DNA of 64,000 nt from Streptomyces sp. L-9-10 (GTDB lineage Bacteria; Actinomycetota; Actinomycetes; Streptomycetales; Streptomycetaceae), in assembly GCF_004151105.1 (NCBI RefSeq), contig NZ_PHRF01000048.1:124001-188000 (forward strand), written 5' to 3'. Made by a program: the position numbers and the translations under genes. Shown here piece by piece: positions 36,069-44,157 of this stretch (position 1 is its first letter; each line of letters starts with the position of its first letter). Under the pieces are notes generated by a model. The model ran no database searches and was not told where the DNA came from. It was given only the letters and a program-made list of their open reading frames with translations.

Positions 36069-37361
36069 TCACCACCGCGGGTACGACGTGTCACGCGGGT
36101 GTCCGGTGGCGGACGCGGCGCCGACCGGGAGTTCGGCCGTCACACGGAAGCCCCGCACCGCCGGGTCCGTCGCCCCCGCCCCGGCCCCGGCCCCCGCGCC
36201 CGCCATCGCGCTCGCCACCGGGCCCGCTTCGAGTGAGCCGCCGGCCGCCGCGAGACGCTCGGTCAGGCCCTTCAGCCCCGTACCGCCGTACGGAACGGAG
36301 TCCTCGGCCGCCCCGGTCCCTACAGCCGCCCCGGTCCCTACCGCCGCCCCGGTCCGTACGGTCGCCCCCGCGCCGTCGTCCGTGACCGTCAGCCGTATCC
36401 GTTCCGGCGAGCCGTCCACCGTGATCAGGCACCGGGTCGCCGCGCTGTGCCGTACGGCGTTGGTGACGGCCTCCCGTACGACCCAGCCGAACAGCACCTC
36501 GGCCCACGGCTCCAGCGGCGGCCCCGACTGCCGTACGACCGGCTCGATCCCGGCGGCGGCCAGCGCCGAGCGCGCCCGGTCCAGATCCGTGGCGAGACTG
36601 CCCTCGCGATAGCCGGTGACGGCCTCCCTGACCTCGGTCAGCGCCTGCCGGCCGACGGACTCGATGTCGGAGACCTGCCCCAGGGCCGCGTCCAGATCGC
36701 GCGGCGCCACCCGGCGCGCGGCCTCCGCCTTGACCACGATCACGGAGAGGGTGTGGCCGAGCAGATCGTGCAGATCGCGCGAGAAGCGCAGCCGTTCCCG
36801 CTCCACCGCCGAACGGGCCAGCTCCTGGCGGGTGTCGCGCAGTTCGACGACGGTCTCGGACAGGGTGAGGATCGCGGCCGTCACCATCATCGAGATGAAC
36901 GTCCCGTACGCGACGCCGACCGCGCCCCACCCGTCGTGGTACGCGGCGACGCCCCCGGCCGCGGCGGTCAGCGGGATCCCCACCAGCGCGAGAGCCCGGC
37001 CGCGCAGCACACTGCCGCAGGCGAGCCCGAACAGCGGCAGGAAGAGCAGCCAGCTGCCGCCGTACGCGCCGGCCAGCCCGAAGGTCATCAGCCCCATCAC
37101 CACGAGTGTCCAGCGGGTGGCGCGGCTGTCCCGTGCCGCCCGGTCGAAGGACCGGAACACCACGGAGACATAGAGGGAGTTGAAGACCAGCAGGCCGATG
37201 GCGCCGAACCAGGGGTTGGGCGTCTCGCCCTGGACGAGATTGGAGAAGGAGCCCAGACCCAGCAGCAGCCACGGCAGCAGCGCGTAGCCGCTGGGCGGTC
37301 CCGGCCGCCCGCCCCGGTCCTGTGCGCCCGGTTGCCCGCACCGGTCCCGTGCCGTCTTCAC
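36069..37361 (-). CDS. Membrane sensor histidine kinase (HisKA_3)
   Basis: 430 residues. The GTG at 37361 overlaps the permease stop (GTGA). About five or six membrane segments (~25-170), with almost no extracellular loops, are followed by a HisKA_3 dimerisation helix RFSRDLHDLLGHTLSVIVVKAEAARR (phospho-His) and a HATPase with VVREAVTNAVRH (N box), TDDGAG and GTGLKGLTERL (G boxes). Between the D and G boxes lies a repeat-encoded TGAAVG/AAVGTGA insertion, and near the end an AGAGAGAGA run. Its coupling to an ABC exporter resembles LiaSR/DesKR-type envelope or drug sensing. Confidence 0.93.
   Translation of the reverse strand: MKTARDRCGQPGAQDRGGRPGPPSGYALLPWLLLGLGSFSNLVQGETPNPWFGAIGLLVFNSLYVSVVFRSFDRAARDSRATRWTLVVMGLMTFGLAGAYGGSWLLFLPLFGLACGSVLRGRALALVGIPLTAAAGGVAAYHDGWGAVGVAYGTFISMMVTAAILTLSETVVELRDTRQELARSAVERERLRFSRDLHDLLGHTLSVIVVKAEAARRVAPRDLDAALGQVSDIESVGRQALTEVREAVTGYREGSLATDLDRARSALAAAGIEPVVRQSGPPLEPWAEVLFGWVVREAVTNAVRHSAATRCLITVDGSPERIRLTVTDDGAGATVRTGAAVGTGAAVGTGAAEDSVPYGGTGLKGLTERLAAAGGSLEAGPVASAMAGAGAGAGAGATDPAVRGFRVTAELPVGAASATGHPRDTSYPRW
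36307..36360 (-). repeat. 18-bp coding tandem repeat in the kinase ATPase domain
   Basis: Three copies of GCCGCCCCGGTCCCTACM-type units starting at 36307, 36325 and 36343 encode the GTGAAV repeats between the D and G boxes. Confidence 0.85.
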
Positions 37362-38098
37362 GCGGTCCTCGCCGACCTGCGGTACGAGTACACCGCGTAC
37401 GAGCCGAAGACGAGGAACCAGCCCGCGAGCACCGCGACCGTCAGTCCGTCCGGGGCCGCGCCCCGCGTGGTGGACCAGCCCAGGTCGGCGAAGCGGTTGG
37501 CGGGGGTGTACTCCGCGACCGTCCGCAGCCAGCCGGGGAAGGCGTCGATCGGGAACCAGAGTCCGCCGACCACGGACAGGAGCATCAGACAGCCCACGTT
37601 CACCACACCGGTCGTCTGCGCGGTGAGCCGGTAGCCGTTTCCGATGCCGAGCAGGGTGAAGGGAAGCGCGCCGGCCCACAACAGCACGACCAGGGCGGCC
37701 CATTCCCACGGAGCGAGCCGTACGCCGTTGACCAGACCGCCCGCGGCCAGTACGGAGAGCAGCGCGGGCAGGACGGTCACCGAACCGGCCATCGCCCGGC
37801 CCAGCACCACCTGGCGGGGCGGCATCGGGGTGACGCGCAGCTGGCGCAGCCAGCCGAGCGACTTGTCCTCGGCGATGCCGGTGCCCGTACCGACGGCCGC
37901 GCCGAGCGCGCCGTACGCGGCCATGCCGACCATGGAGGCGGTCTTCCACTCCATGGCGTCCGGGCCGGTGCCGCCGCCGACGTTGGTGAAGAGCAGATAC
38001 ATGAGCACCGGCATGCCGGTGCCGAAGATGATGAAGCCGGGATCGCGCAGCGTACGGCGGACTTCGAGCTTGATGTACTCCAGCATGGCGGGCATCAC
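37358..38098 (-). CDS. ABC-2 type exporter permease
   Basis: 246 residues. The GTG at 38098 overlaps the ATPase stop (GTGA); its own stop overlaps the kinase start. Six membrane segments are visible: FIIFGTGMPVLMYLLFT, MVGMAAYGALGAAVG, the region after LGWLRQLRVTPMPPRQVVLGR (a cytoplasmic loop typical of ABC2 permeases), AALVVLLWAGALPFTLLGIG, GVVNVGCLMLLSVVGGLWFP and the C-terminal AVLAGWFLVFGSYAVYSYRR. It pairs with the ATPase upstream as a drug, peptide or lipid exporter. Confidence 0.92.
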   Translation of the reverse strand: MMPAMLEYIKLEVRRTLRDPGFIIFGTGMPVLMYLLFTNVGGGTGPDAMEWKTASMVGMAAYGALGAAVGTGTGIAEDKSLGWLRQLRVTPMPPRQVVLGRAMAGSVTVLPALLSVLAAGGLVNGVRLAPWEWAALVVLLWAGALPFTLLGIGNGYRLTAQTTGVVNVGCLMLLSVVGGLWFPIDAFPGWLRTVAEYTPANRFADLGWSTTRGAAPDGLTVAVLAGWFLVFGSYAVYSYRRSARTA

Positions 38099-39141
38099 AG
38101 GCCGTCCTTCATGTGGTCCTGGGCGTCCTCGGTGTCCTGGACGTCCCGCGTCGTGTGCGTCAGCGCGAGGAAGGCGTCCTCCAGGGTGGCCGGGGCGACT
38201 TCGAGGCGGCGGATCGCGTCGAGTCCGGCGAGCGCGACGACGGTCGCGTCCGAGTCGTCCGTACGGAGCCGGGCGCGGCCCGCGCGTATCTCGGCCGAGA
38301 CGACGCCGGGCAGCCGCGTCAGCTCCGCCGTGAAGCCCTCCGGCAGATCGAAGGCGACGAGATGGCCGCCGACCGACGACTTGATCAGCTCGCTGGTGCC
38401 GTCGGCGACGATCCGGCCGTGGTCGATGACGACGATCCGGTCGGCGTTGTCGTCGGCCTCCTCCAGGTAGTGCGTGGAGAAGAGCACGGTGTTGCCGCGG
38501 TCCGCGTAGGCGCGCATGGACGCCCAGAAGGCGCGGCGGGCCTCCACGTCCAGGGCGGCGGTGGGCTCGTCGAGGACGAGCAACTCGGGGCCGCCGGCCA
38601 GCGCGACCGCGAACCTGACCCGTTGCAGCTGACCGCCGGAGAGCTTGTCGACGCGGCGGTCGGCGAGTTCCGTGAGCCCGGCGAGGCCGAGCGCCTCGGC
38701 GAGGGGCAGGGGGCGCGGATAGGTGCTCGCGACGAACGTGAGCAGCTCCCGCACGGTCACCCGCCGGATCGGCCGGCCGTCCTGGAGCATCGCCCCGACC
38801 CGTCCGGCCGTGACGGCGCGCGAGGGCGCCCCGCCGAAGAGCCGCACCGTCCCGGCGTCCGGCTCGTCGAGGCCGAGGAGCAGCCCGATGGCGGTCGACT
38901 TGCCCGCGCCGTTACGGCCGAGCAGCGCGACGGCCTCGCCTCGCGGGACACCGAGATCGATGCCGTCCACGGCCCGGACGGCGCCGAAGGTCTTGACGAC
39001 ACCGGTGAAGCTCACGGCGTCCGCCGGGCCGGCGGACCCCGGGGCCGTGGTCATGAGGTGTGCGGGCGCGGGAGGCGAGGCCGCGGGGCGGGTGTCCGTG
39101 TCCGGGCTGTCTGTCGCCGGAGTACCGGCTGTCTGGCTCAT
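38095..39141 (-). CDS. ABC exporter ATPase (DrrA-like)
   Basis: 348 residues; ATG at 39141, supported by a TAGCGT element seven bases upstream (leaderless). After a ~40-residue Pro/Ala/Thr start, the nucleotide-binding domain has Walker A LLGRNGAGKSTAIG, Q-loop AMLQDGRP, signature KLSGGQLQRVRFA, Walker B LLVLDEPTAAL and H-loop FSTHYLEEA. The C-terminal ~100 residues form the regulatory domain usual in DrrA/BcrA-type ATPases. It is the first gene of the four-gene module with permease, kinase and response regulator, all linked by four-base overlaps except the last. Confidence 0.93.
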   Translation of the reverse strand: MSQTAGTPATDSPDTDTRPAASPPAPAHLMTTAPGSAGPADAVSFTGVVKTFGAVRAVDGIDLGVPRGEAVALLGRNGAGKSTAIGLLLGLDEPDAGTVRLFGGAPSRAVTAGRVGAMLQDGRPIRRVTVRELLTFVASTYPRPLPLAEALGLAGLTELADRRVDKLSGGQLQRVRFAVALAGGPELLVLDEPTAALDVEARRAFWASMRAYADRGNTVLFSTHYLEEADDNADRIVVIDHGRIVADGTSELIKSSVGGHLVAFDLPEGFTAELTRLPGVVSAEIRAGRARLRTDDSDATVVALAGLDAIRRLEVAPATLEDAFLALTHTTRDVQDTEDAQDHMKDGL

Positions 39142-39148
39142 GCCCACG

Positions 39149-39154
39149 ACGCTA
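39149..39154 (-). promoter_or_regulatory. Leaderless promoter -10 (TAGCGT) of the ABC/two-component module
   Basis: TAGCGT on the minus strand, seven bases before the ATG. CTGTCG lies about 18 bases further upstream as a plausible -35. No Shine-Dalgarno is present. Confidence 0.55.
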
Positions 39155-39328
39155 CGGACCCGGCCCCGGGCCCGACAGATGCGTGTGTACGAACTCACGC
39201 GGTACAAATGTCCCGGCTCATGAGGAGAGGCCGCCACGGACGTGCCGTGGCGGCCTCTTCCCAGGTGCGGACGTTCAGACCCGTTTCGGACCCGTTTCAG
39301 GCCCGGACCATGTGAGGCCCGGACCGTT

Positions 39329-39514
39329 TCAGGCCGCGTAGCTGCTCTGTTCCGGGCGGCGGTGACGGCCGTGGACGGGAGACGCCGAGTCCTCCGTCGA
39401 TGCCGCACCTCCCCGGTGCTTTCCGTGTGTTCCGACACCGCCGGTGTCGCCCCGGTCGGCGGCCGCCGTTCCCCGCGGACGCTCCTGGGACGTGTCGGTT
39501 CGGGCTTCAGACAT
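39329..39514 (-). CDS. Possible small basic protein with two HG[KR]HR motifs
   Basis: 61 residues from the ATG at 39514 (a GTG at 39526 would add four). It is highly polar, without signal or membrane helix: SEARTDTSQERPRG, then THGKHRGGAAS and VHGRHRRPEQSSYAA. The two HG-basic-HR motifs about 20 residues apart, and the Ala-Ala end, resemble small Streptomyces proteins I have a general memory of but cannot name. There is no clear Shine-Dalgarno. If it is not a gene, 39142-39661 is a 520-base gap with nothing else recognisable. Confidence 0.42.
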   Translation of the reverse strand: MSEARTDTSQERPRGTAAADRGDTGGVGTHGKHRGGAASTEDSASPVHGRHRRPEQSSYAA

Positions 39515-39661
39515 GTGGGAAGTCACCCCGTCGTGATCGCTTCTTGTGTGGCGCAGGGGCTCCGGCCGCCCCGTACCGCCACGACAGCGTTACGGTCACG
39601 CGTCCGCATCACCGTCACCGACACATCCGGTCGGTACGGCCGCGAAGCCCCGGCCGGAAGT

Positions 39662-41074
39662 CTATCCAGGTGCCACACGGCCGGTGAGGGGAGCCTGCTG
39701 GAGCGGCACCGGCCTGCACATCACAGGAGTGCGGGGGGCGTTGGGCGGTTCCCCGTCCGGCGATTCCGCTTGTGCCGGTTCTGTGATCACTTCAGTGAGC
39801 ACTTCAGGATCCGGATCCTGGGGGCCGTCCGGTACGGGGAGCAGCACATCGGCGGGGGCGCCGAGGCGTGCCACCCCGCACGGCACCGCCCTTGTGGCGT
39901 ACGGAAGTTGGAGGACGGCGTCCTTGGTCCACACCCCGGATCCGGGCAACCATCCCTCGGGCGCCCGGCGTTGATGCAGCCGTCGGCCCGCCGGCCGCCA
40001 CACCCCGAGCCAGCTGCCCGCCGCGCCGTCGATCCGCAGCGCCACCGCGCAGCTCTCCGGCATCAGCACCTGCCCCGGCTGTACGGCGAACGGCGTCACC
40101 GCGCAGTCCGCCGGCCGCAGGCACTCGGGGAACCGCACCGGCCGCCGGCTGCCCAGGACGCCCCACCCCAGCCGGTCGTGGCCCGCCGCGTCCGAGCGGA
40201 TCAGCAGCAGTCCGCTGTCGGCGTCCGCCAGCAGCAGCCGGTCATTGCTCTCCTCGGTGATCTGGAGCAGCGGCGACACCTCGCCGCCCCGCCCCAGATC
40301 GACGGCGACGGCCTTCACCACGCCGTCCGTCTCCCGGTCGAGGGCCAGTATCCGGCCCGTACGGTCCAGCCAGACACCGCCCGAGCAGCGGCCGGGCACC
40401 TCGGCGACCCGTTCGGGGCCGAACGCGCCGCCCGCCACGAGCCAGACCGTCGTGCCGCGCGGTCCGGCCGACAGGGCGTACGCGCAGCGGCCGTCCGGCG
40501 ACGGCGGGAGCAGGGTCAGCCCGGCGTGCTCGTCCGTGCGGCCGACCGCGCCGACCGGCAGCTGGCCCGTACCGGGGCCGGTGGGGTAGAGCAGCGAGAA
40601 GTCGTGCCGGTCCGCGACCAGCCGGCGGATGAGCACCCTGCCGTCGGCCAGTGGCAGCACCTCGGTGTCGGGCTCCTCGGGCTGGTCGAGGGGGAGGGGC
40701 ACGGCGTACGGCTCGGGTCCGTCGAGGGTCCACCGCTCCGGGAACCACGCGTCGCCCTGAGCGGCCGGGCCGCCCTGTCGGGGCGCGCCGAGGGTCAGCC
40801 GCGCCGCGTAGGCGCCGTCCGCCGTGATCGCGAACTCCGGTTGACGTACCGCCGGGCGCGGGACTCCCGGGCCGCCCCCTCCGCTCGGGCCTCCCGGGCC
40901 TCCCGGACCGCCGGGACCTTCAGGGCCGCCGGGACCTCCCGGGCCGCCAGGACCCCCGGAGCCTCCCGGGCCGCTCGGCCCCGTCCCGTCCGCTCCGTCC
41001 GTTCCGCTTCCGCCCTCGGGAGCCGTAGGAGCCGCGGTCGCCGTAGTAGCCGTCTCGATAGCACAGGCCGTCAT
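39662..41074 (-). CDS. Collagen-like N-terminus plus propeller-like domain, unknown function
   Basis: 470 residues; ATG at 41074 with a strong GGAGGTGA eight bases upstream. After ~30 residues comes a run of about thirteen Gly-Pro-Gly-type triplets (collagen-like Gly-X-Y), then ~390 residues of repeated short beta-strands with Asp/Gly turns (LTLLPPSPDGRCAYALSAG, GGVWLDRTGRILALDRETDG, DRLLLADADSGLLLIRSD, PVRFPECLRPADCAVTPF), suggesting a beta-propeller. No signal peptide or membrane helix is seen. It is divergent from an iron-regulated lipoprotein gene and shares that intergenic region. No function can be assigned. Confidence 0.72.
   Translation of the reverse strand: MTACAIETATTATAAPTAPEGGSGTDGADGTGPSGPGGSGGPGGPGGPGGPEGPGGPGGPGGPSGGGGPGVPRPAVRQPEFAITADGAYAARLTLGAPRQGGPAAQGDAWFPERWTLDGPEPYAVPLPLDQPEEPDTEVLPLADGRVLIRRLVADRHDFSLLYPTGPGTGQLPVGAVGRTDEHAGLTLLPPSPDGRCAYALSAGPRGTTVWLVAGGAFGPERVAEVPGRCSGGVWLDRTGRILALDRETDGVVKAVAVDLGRGGEVSPLLQITEESNDRLLLADADSGLLLIRSDAAGHDRLGWGVLGSRRPVRFPECLRPADCAVTPFAVQPGQVLMPESCAVALRIDGAAGSWLGVWRPAGRRLHQRRAPEGWLPGSGVWTKDAVLQLPYATRAVPCGVARLGAPADVLLPVPDGPQDPDPEVLTEVITEPAQAESPDGEPPNAPRTPVMCRPVPLQQAPLTGRVAPG
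40862..40985 (-). repeat. 9-bp collagen-like coding repeat
   Basis: Repeated CCTCCCGG(G/A)-type nonamers encode the Gly-Pro-Gly triplets of the protein at 39662-41074. Confidence 0.8.
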
Positions 41075-41218
41075 CGGTCTGTCACCTCCGGCGAAGAAGT
41101 TAGTTTTCGTACTTCCTGCCGAACAATGCGAGACCTCGCACTTCACACATAAGGGTGGCCATCGCGCGATTCCACTGAAAGCGCGGGGGTGGGTGTGCTG
41201 CCCGGGGACGGCGGTGCT

Positions 41219-41237
41219 TAAGGTAAGGCACGCCTTA
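41219..41237. promoter_or_regulatory. Iron box (DmdR/IdeR operator)
   Basis: TAAGGTAAGGCACGCCTTA, a 19-base near-palindrome, agrees with the actinobacterial iron box TTAGGTTAGGCTCACCTAA at 14 positions. It lies 57 bases before the lipoprotein gene and 145 bases from the divergent gene. Confidence 0.85.
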
Positions 41238-41294
41238 CCCATCGCGTTCGAACCCGTCTGTATCTCACCGAGCACCGCCCCCAGGAGCATCAAG

Positions 41295-42332
41295 ATGTCC
41301 ATAAGACGCCGTGGCACAGCCGCCGTCGTCGCTCTCGCCGCCGCGCTCTCCCTCGCGGCCTGCGGCAGCGGCGACTCCTCCGACAGTGGCTCCGGCGCGT
41401 CGGACGGAGGCGACAAGAAGGCCGCCGTCGCCACGGGCGGCAAGGACTTCGCCGCCGCGGCCAAGAAGACGGCCGGCTACGGGACCGACGCGAAGCCGGG
41501 GCAGTTCCCGCGCACGATCACCCACGCCATGGGCACGACGGAGCTGAAGAAGCGCCCCGAGCGGGTCGTCGTCCTGGACGTCGGCGAGTTCGACAACGTC
41601 GTCTCCCTCGGCCTGAAGCCCGTCGGGTACGCGCCGACCGAGGGCGACGAGGGCATCCCCAGCTATCTGCGGAAGGGCGCGGGCAGCCCCGCGAACGTCG
41701 GCACGATCAACAACCTGAACCTGGAGGCGATCGCCGGGCTGAAGCCCGACCTCATCCTGGGCAGCCAGCTGCGCGCCGCCGACAAGTACAAGGCGCTCGC
41801 GGAGATAGCCCCGACGGTCTTCTCCATCCGCCCCGGCTTCACCTGGAAGGAGAACTACCTCCTCAACGCCCAGGCGCTGGACCGCACCGCGGAGGCGAAG
41901 GCCGCACTCGCCGCGTACGAGAAGAAGGCGACCGCCCTCGGCACGGAGATCGGCCCCGACAAGCCGACCGTCTCGATGGTCCGCTACATGCCGGACCGGC
42001 TGCGGCTGTACGCGAAGGCGTCCTTCATCGGCACGATCCTCGACGACATCGGTCTGCCGCGGCCGGAGAACCAGCGGATCCACGATCTGGCCGTCGAGAT
42101 CAGCCCGGAGAAGATCGACGACGCGGACGCCGACTGGATCTTCACGGGCGTGTACGGCGACCCGGAGAAGACCCAGCGGGACACCGCGCGCTCCAACCCG
42201 CTGTGGAAGAACCTGAAGGCGGTCGAGGCGGGCCGGGCCAAGGACGTCAAGGACGAGACCTGGTACCTGGGCCTGGGCGTTACGGCGGCCGGCCAGGTCC
42301 TCGACGACCTGCGCGGCTACCTCGTCAAGTAG
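41295..42332 (+). CDS. Iron-siderophore-binding lipoprotein (ABC transporter)
   Basis: 345 residues; ATG at 41295 with CAGGAG upstream. Signal peptide with lipobox LAACGS (Cys23 lipidated), then a Ser/Gly/Asp linker and a FecB/FepB-type periplasmic-binding domain: RPERVVVLDVGEFDNVVSLGLKPVGYAP, LNLEAIAGLKPDLILGSQ, EIAPTVFSIRPGFTWKENYLLNAQAL, MVRYMPDRLRLYAKASFIGTILDDIGLPRP. An iron box sits upstream, so it should be derepressed under iron starvation. No permease or ATPase gene lies next to it, so it probably feeds a transporter encoded elsewhere. The siderophore is unknown. Confidence 0.92.
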   Translation: MSIRRRGTAAVVALAAALSLAACGSGDSSDSGSGASDGGDKKAAVATGGKDFAAAAKKTAGYGTDAKPGQFPRTITHAMGTTELKKRPERVVVLDVGEFDNVVSLGLKPVGYAPTEGDEGIPSYLRKGAGSPANVGTINNLNLEAIAGLKPDLILGSQLRAADKYKALAEIAPTVFSIRPGFTWKENYLLNAQALDRTAEAKAALAAYEKKATALGTEIGPDKPTVSMVRYMPDRLRLYAKASFIGTILDDIGLPRPENQRIHDLAVEISPEKIDDADADWIFTGVYGDPEKTQRDTARSNPLWKNLKAVEAGRAKDVKDETWYLGLGVTAAGQVLDDLRGYLVK

Positions 42333-42516
42333 GGGCCCCGTCGCGGCGATCCGGTGCCACGCGCCGGACACGGACCGGGTGGGGGTTGGGCGGGGGCCGG
42401 GCGGGGTCGCTCCCGCCAGGGCCCCCGCGCCGCCCCCGTCCGGTCCCCGCGCCGCCCCCGCCCCGCGCCTGTCCGGCGTTGTCCACAGGCATGGTGGGTG
42501 GGACACCTGGGGCAGG

Positions 42517-42522
42517 TAGCCT
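42517..42522 (+). promoter_or_regulatory. Leaderless -10 element (TAGCCT) of the Nif3 operon
   Basis: TAGCCT (TANNNT) ends seven bases before the GTG at 42530, with no ribosome-binding site between. Confidence 0.55.
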
Positions 42523-42529
42523 TTGCACC

Positions 42530-43417
42530 GTGCCCCCTGTCCCCTCAGCCGTCCCCGCAGACGCTCCCTCCGCGCCCCGTCTGGCGGATGTCCTCGCCGC
42601 GCTCGACGCCCTCTGGCCGCCCGAGCGGGCCGAGCAGTGGGACGCCGTCGGCACCGTCTGCGGTGACCCCGGCGCCACGGTCACCCGGGTCCTGTTCGCG
42701 GTCGACCCCGTCCAGGAGATCGCCGACGAAGCGGTACGGCTCGGCGCCGAGCTGATCGTCACCCACCACCCGCTCTATCTGCGCGGTACGACGACGGTCG
42801 CGGCCTCCACGTTCAAGGGGCGCGTCGTGCACACCCTCATCAAGCACGACATCGCGCTGCATGTCGCGCACACCAACGCCGACACCGCCGACCCCGGTGT
42901 CTCCGACGCCCTCGCCGGCGCGCTCGACCTGCGGGTCGTACGGCCCCTCGTACCCGATCCCACGGACCCCGCCGGACGGCGCGGCCTCGGCAGGATCTGC
43001 GAGCTGGACCGCCCCGCGACCCTCCGCGACTTCGCCGCACGCGTCGCGCACCGGCTGCCCGGCACCGCCCAGGGCATCCGGATCGCGGGTGACCCGGACG
43101 CGCCCGTCCGTACGGTCGCCGTCAGCGGCGGCTCGGGCGACAGCCTCTTCGACCAGGTCAGAGCGGCGGGTGTGGACGCGTTCCTCACCGCCGACCTGCG
43201 CCACCACCCGGTCTCCGAGGCCACTCAGCACAGCGCCCTCGGGCTGGTCGACGCCGCGCACTGGGCCACCGAATGGCCCTGGTGCGAGCAGGCCGCCGCC
43301 CAGCTCGACGAGATCTCCGACCGTCATGGCTGGGACCTGCGGGTCCATGTCTCGAAGACGGTCACCGACCCCTGGTCAGCCCACCACTCCTCCGACTCCT
43401 CAGGAGCCCCCAACTGA
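42530..43417 (+). CDS. Nif3-like dinuclear metal centre protein
   Basis: 295 residues; GTG at 42530, probably leaderless. Metal-binding motifs of the Nif3/YbgI family are present: AVDP, LIVTHHPLYLRG (His-His), VAHTNADTADPGVSDALA, VSGGSGDSLFDQV, LTADLRHHPVSEA and LVDAAHWATEWPW. The family forms ring-shaped hexamers with two metals per subunit; its biochemical role is still uncertain (GTP cyclohydrolase I type 2-like). It is first of the three-gene set Nif3 / zinc ribbon / RNase H-phosphatase, an order I also recall from Mycobacterium (Rv2230c-Rv2228c). Confidence 0.93.
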   Translation: MPPVPSAVPADAPSAPRLADVLAALDALWPPERAEQWDAVGTVCGDPGATVTRVLFAVDPVQEIADEAVRLGAELIVTHHPLYLRGTTTVAASTFKGRVVHTLIKHDIALHVAHTNADTADPGVSDALAGALDLRVVRPLVPDPTDPAGRRGLGRICELDRPATLRDFAARVAHRLPGTAQGIRIAGDPDAPVRTVAVSGGSGDSLFDQVRAAGVDAFLTADLRHHPVSEATQHSALGLVDAAHWATEWPWCEQAAAQLDEISDRHGWDLRVHVSKTVTDPWSAHHSSDSSGAPN

Positions 43418-44157
43418 ACGCCGCGCCCGCCGACCAGATCCGACTCCTCGACGTCCAGGCCCTCGACGTACGACTGTCGCAGCTCGCCCACAAGCGCACC
43501 GCGCTGTCCGAGCACGCCGAGATCGAGTCGCTCACCAAGGACCTCGCCCAACTGCGCGACCTGCTCGTCGCCTCGACGACCGAGGAGAGCGACACCGCCC
43601 GCGAGCAGACCAAGGCCGAGCAGGACGTCGACCAGGTGCGCCAGCGCGCCGTGCGCGACCAGCAGCGCCTGGACTCCGGTGCGGTCACCTCGCCCAAGGA
43701 CCTGGAGAGCCTCCAGCGCGAGATCGTCTCCCTCGCCAAGCGGCAGGGGGATCTGGAGGACGTCGTCCTCGAGGTCATGGAGCGCCGCGAGTCCGCGCAG
43801 GAGCGGGTCGCCGAACTGACGGGACGTGTCTCCTCCGTGGAGGCCAAGACCGAGGACGCCGCCGCGCGCCGGGACGCCGCCCTCGCGGAGTTCGACCGCG
43901 AGGCCGCGACGGTGACGAAGGAGCGCGAGGTCGTCGCCGCCTCCGTACCGGCCGACCTGCTCAAGCTGTACGAGAAGCTGCGCGTCCAGCAGGGCGGGGT
44001 CGGCGCGGCGCGGCTGTTCCGGCGCCGCTGCGAGGGCTGCCAGCTGGAGCTGAACATCACTGAGGTCAACGAGGTCAAGGCGGCCGCCGCCGACGCCGTG
44101 CTGCGGTGCGAGAACTGCCGCCGGATTCTGGTGCGTACCGCCGATTCGGGTCTGTGA
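43414..44157 (+). CDS. Coiled-coil C4-type zinc-ribbon protein, probable CTG start
   Basis: 247 residues. The best start is CTG at 43414: CAGGAG lies seven bases upstream and CTGA overlaps the Nif3 stop, while no ATG, GTG or TTG fits. Residues ~5-195 are one long heptad-rich coiled coil (LSQLAHKRTALSEHAEIESLTKDLAQL, REQTKAEQDVDQVRQRAVRDQQRLDSG). The C-terminus has a zinc ribbon CEGCQLEL...CENCRRIL. The family (DUF164/zf-RING_7) is thought to act with Nif3; a nucleic-acid or chaperone role is speculated. The next gene starts on its stop codon. Confidence 0.9.
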   Translation: MNAAPADQIRLLDVQALDVRLSQLAHKRTALSEHAEIESLTKDLAQLRDLLVASTTEESDTAREQTKAEQDVDQVRQRAVRDQQRLDSGAVTSPKDLESLQREIVSLAKRQGDLEDVVLEVMERRESAQERVAELTGRVSSVEAKTEDAAARRDAALAEFDREAATVTKEREVVAASVPADLLKLYEKLRVQQGGVGAARLFRRRCEGCQLELNITEVNEVKAAAADAVLRCENCRRILVRTADSGL

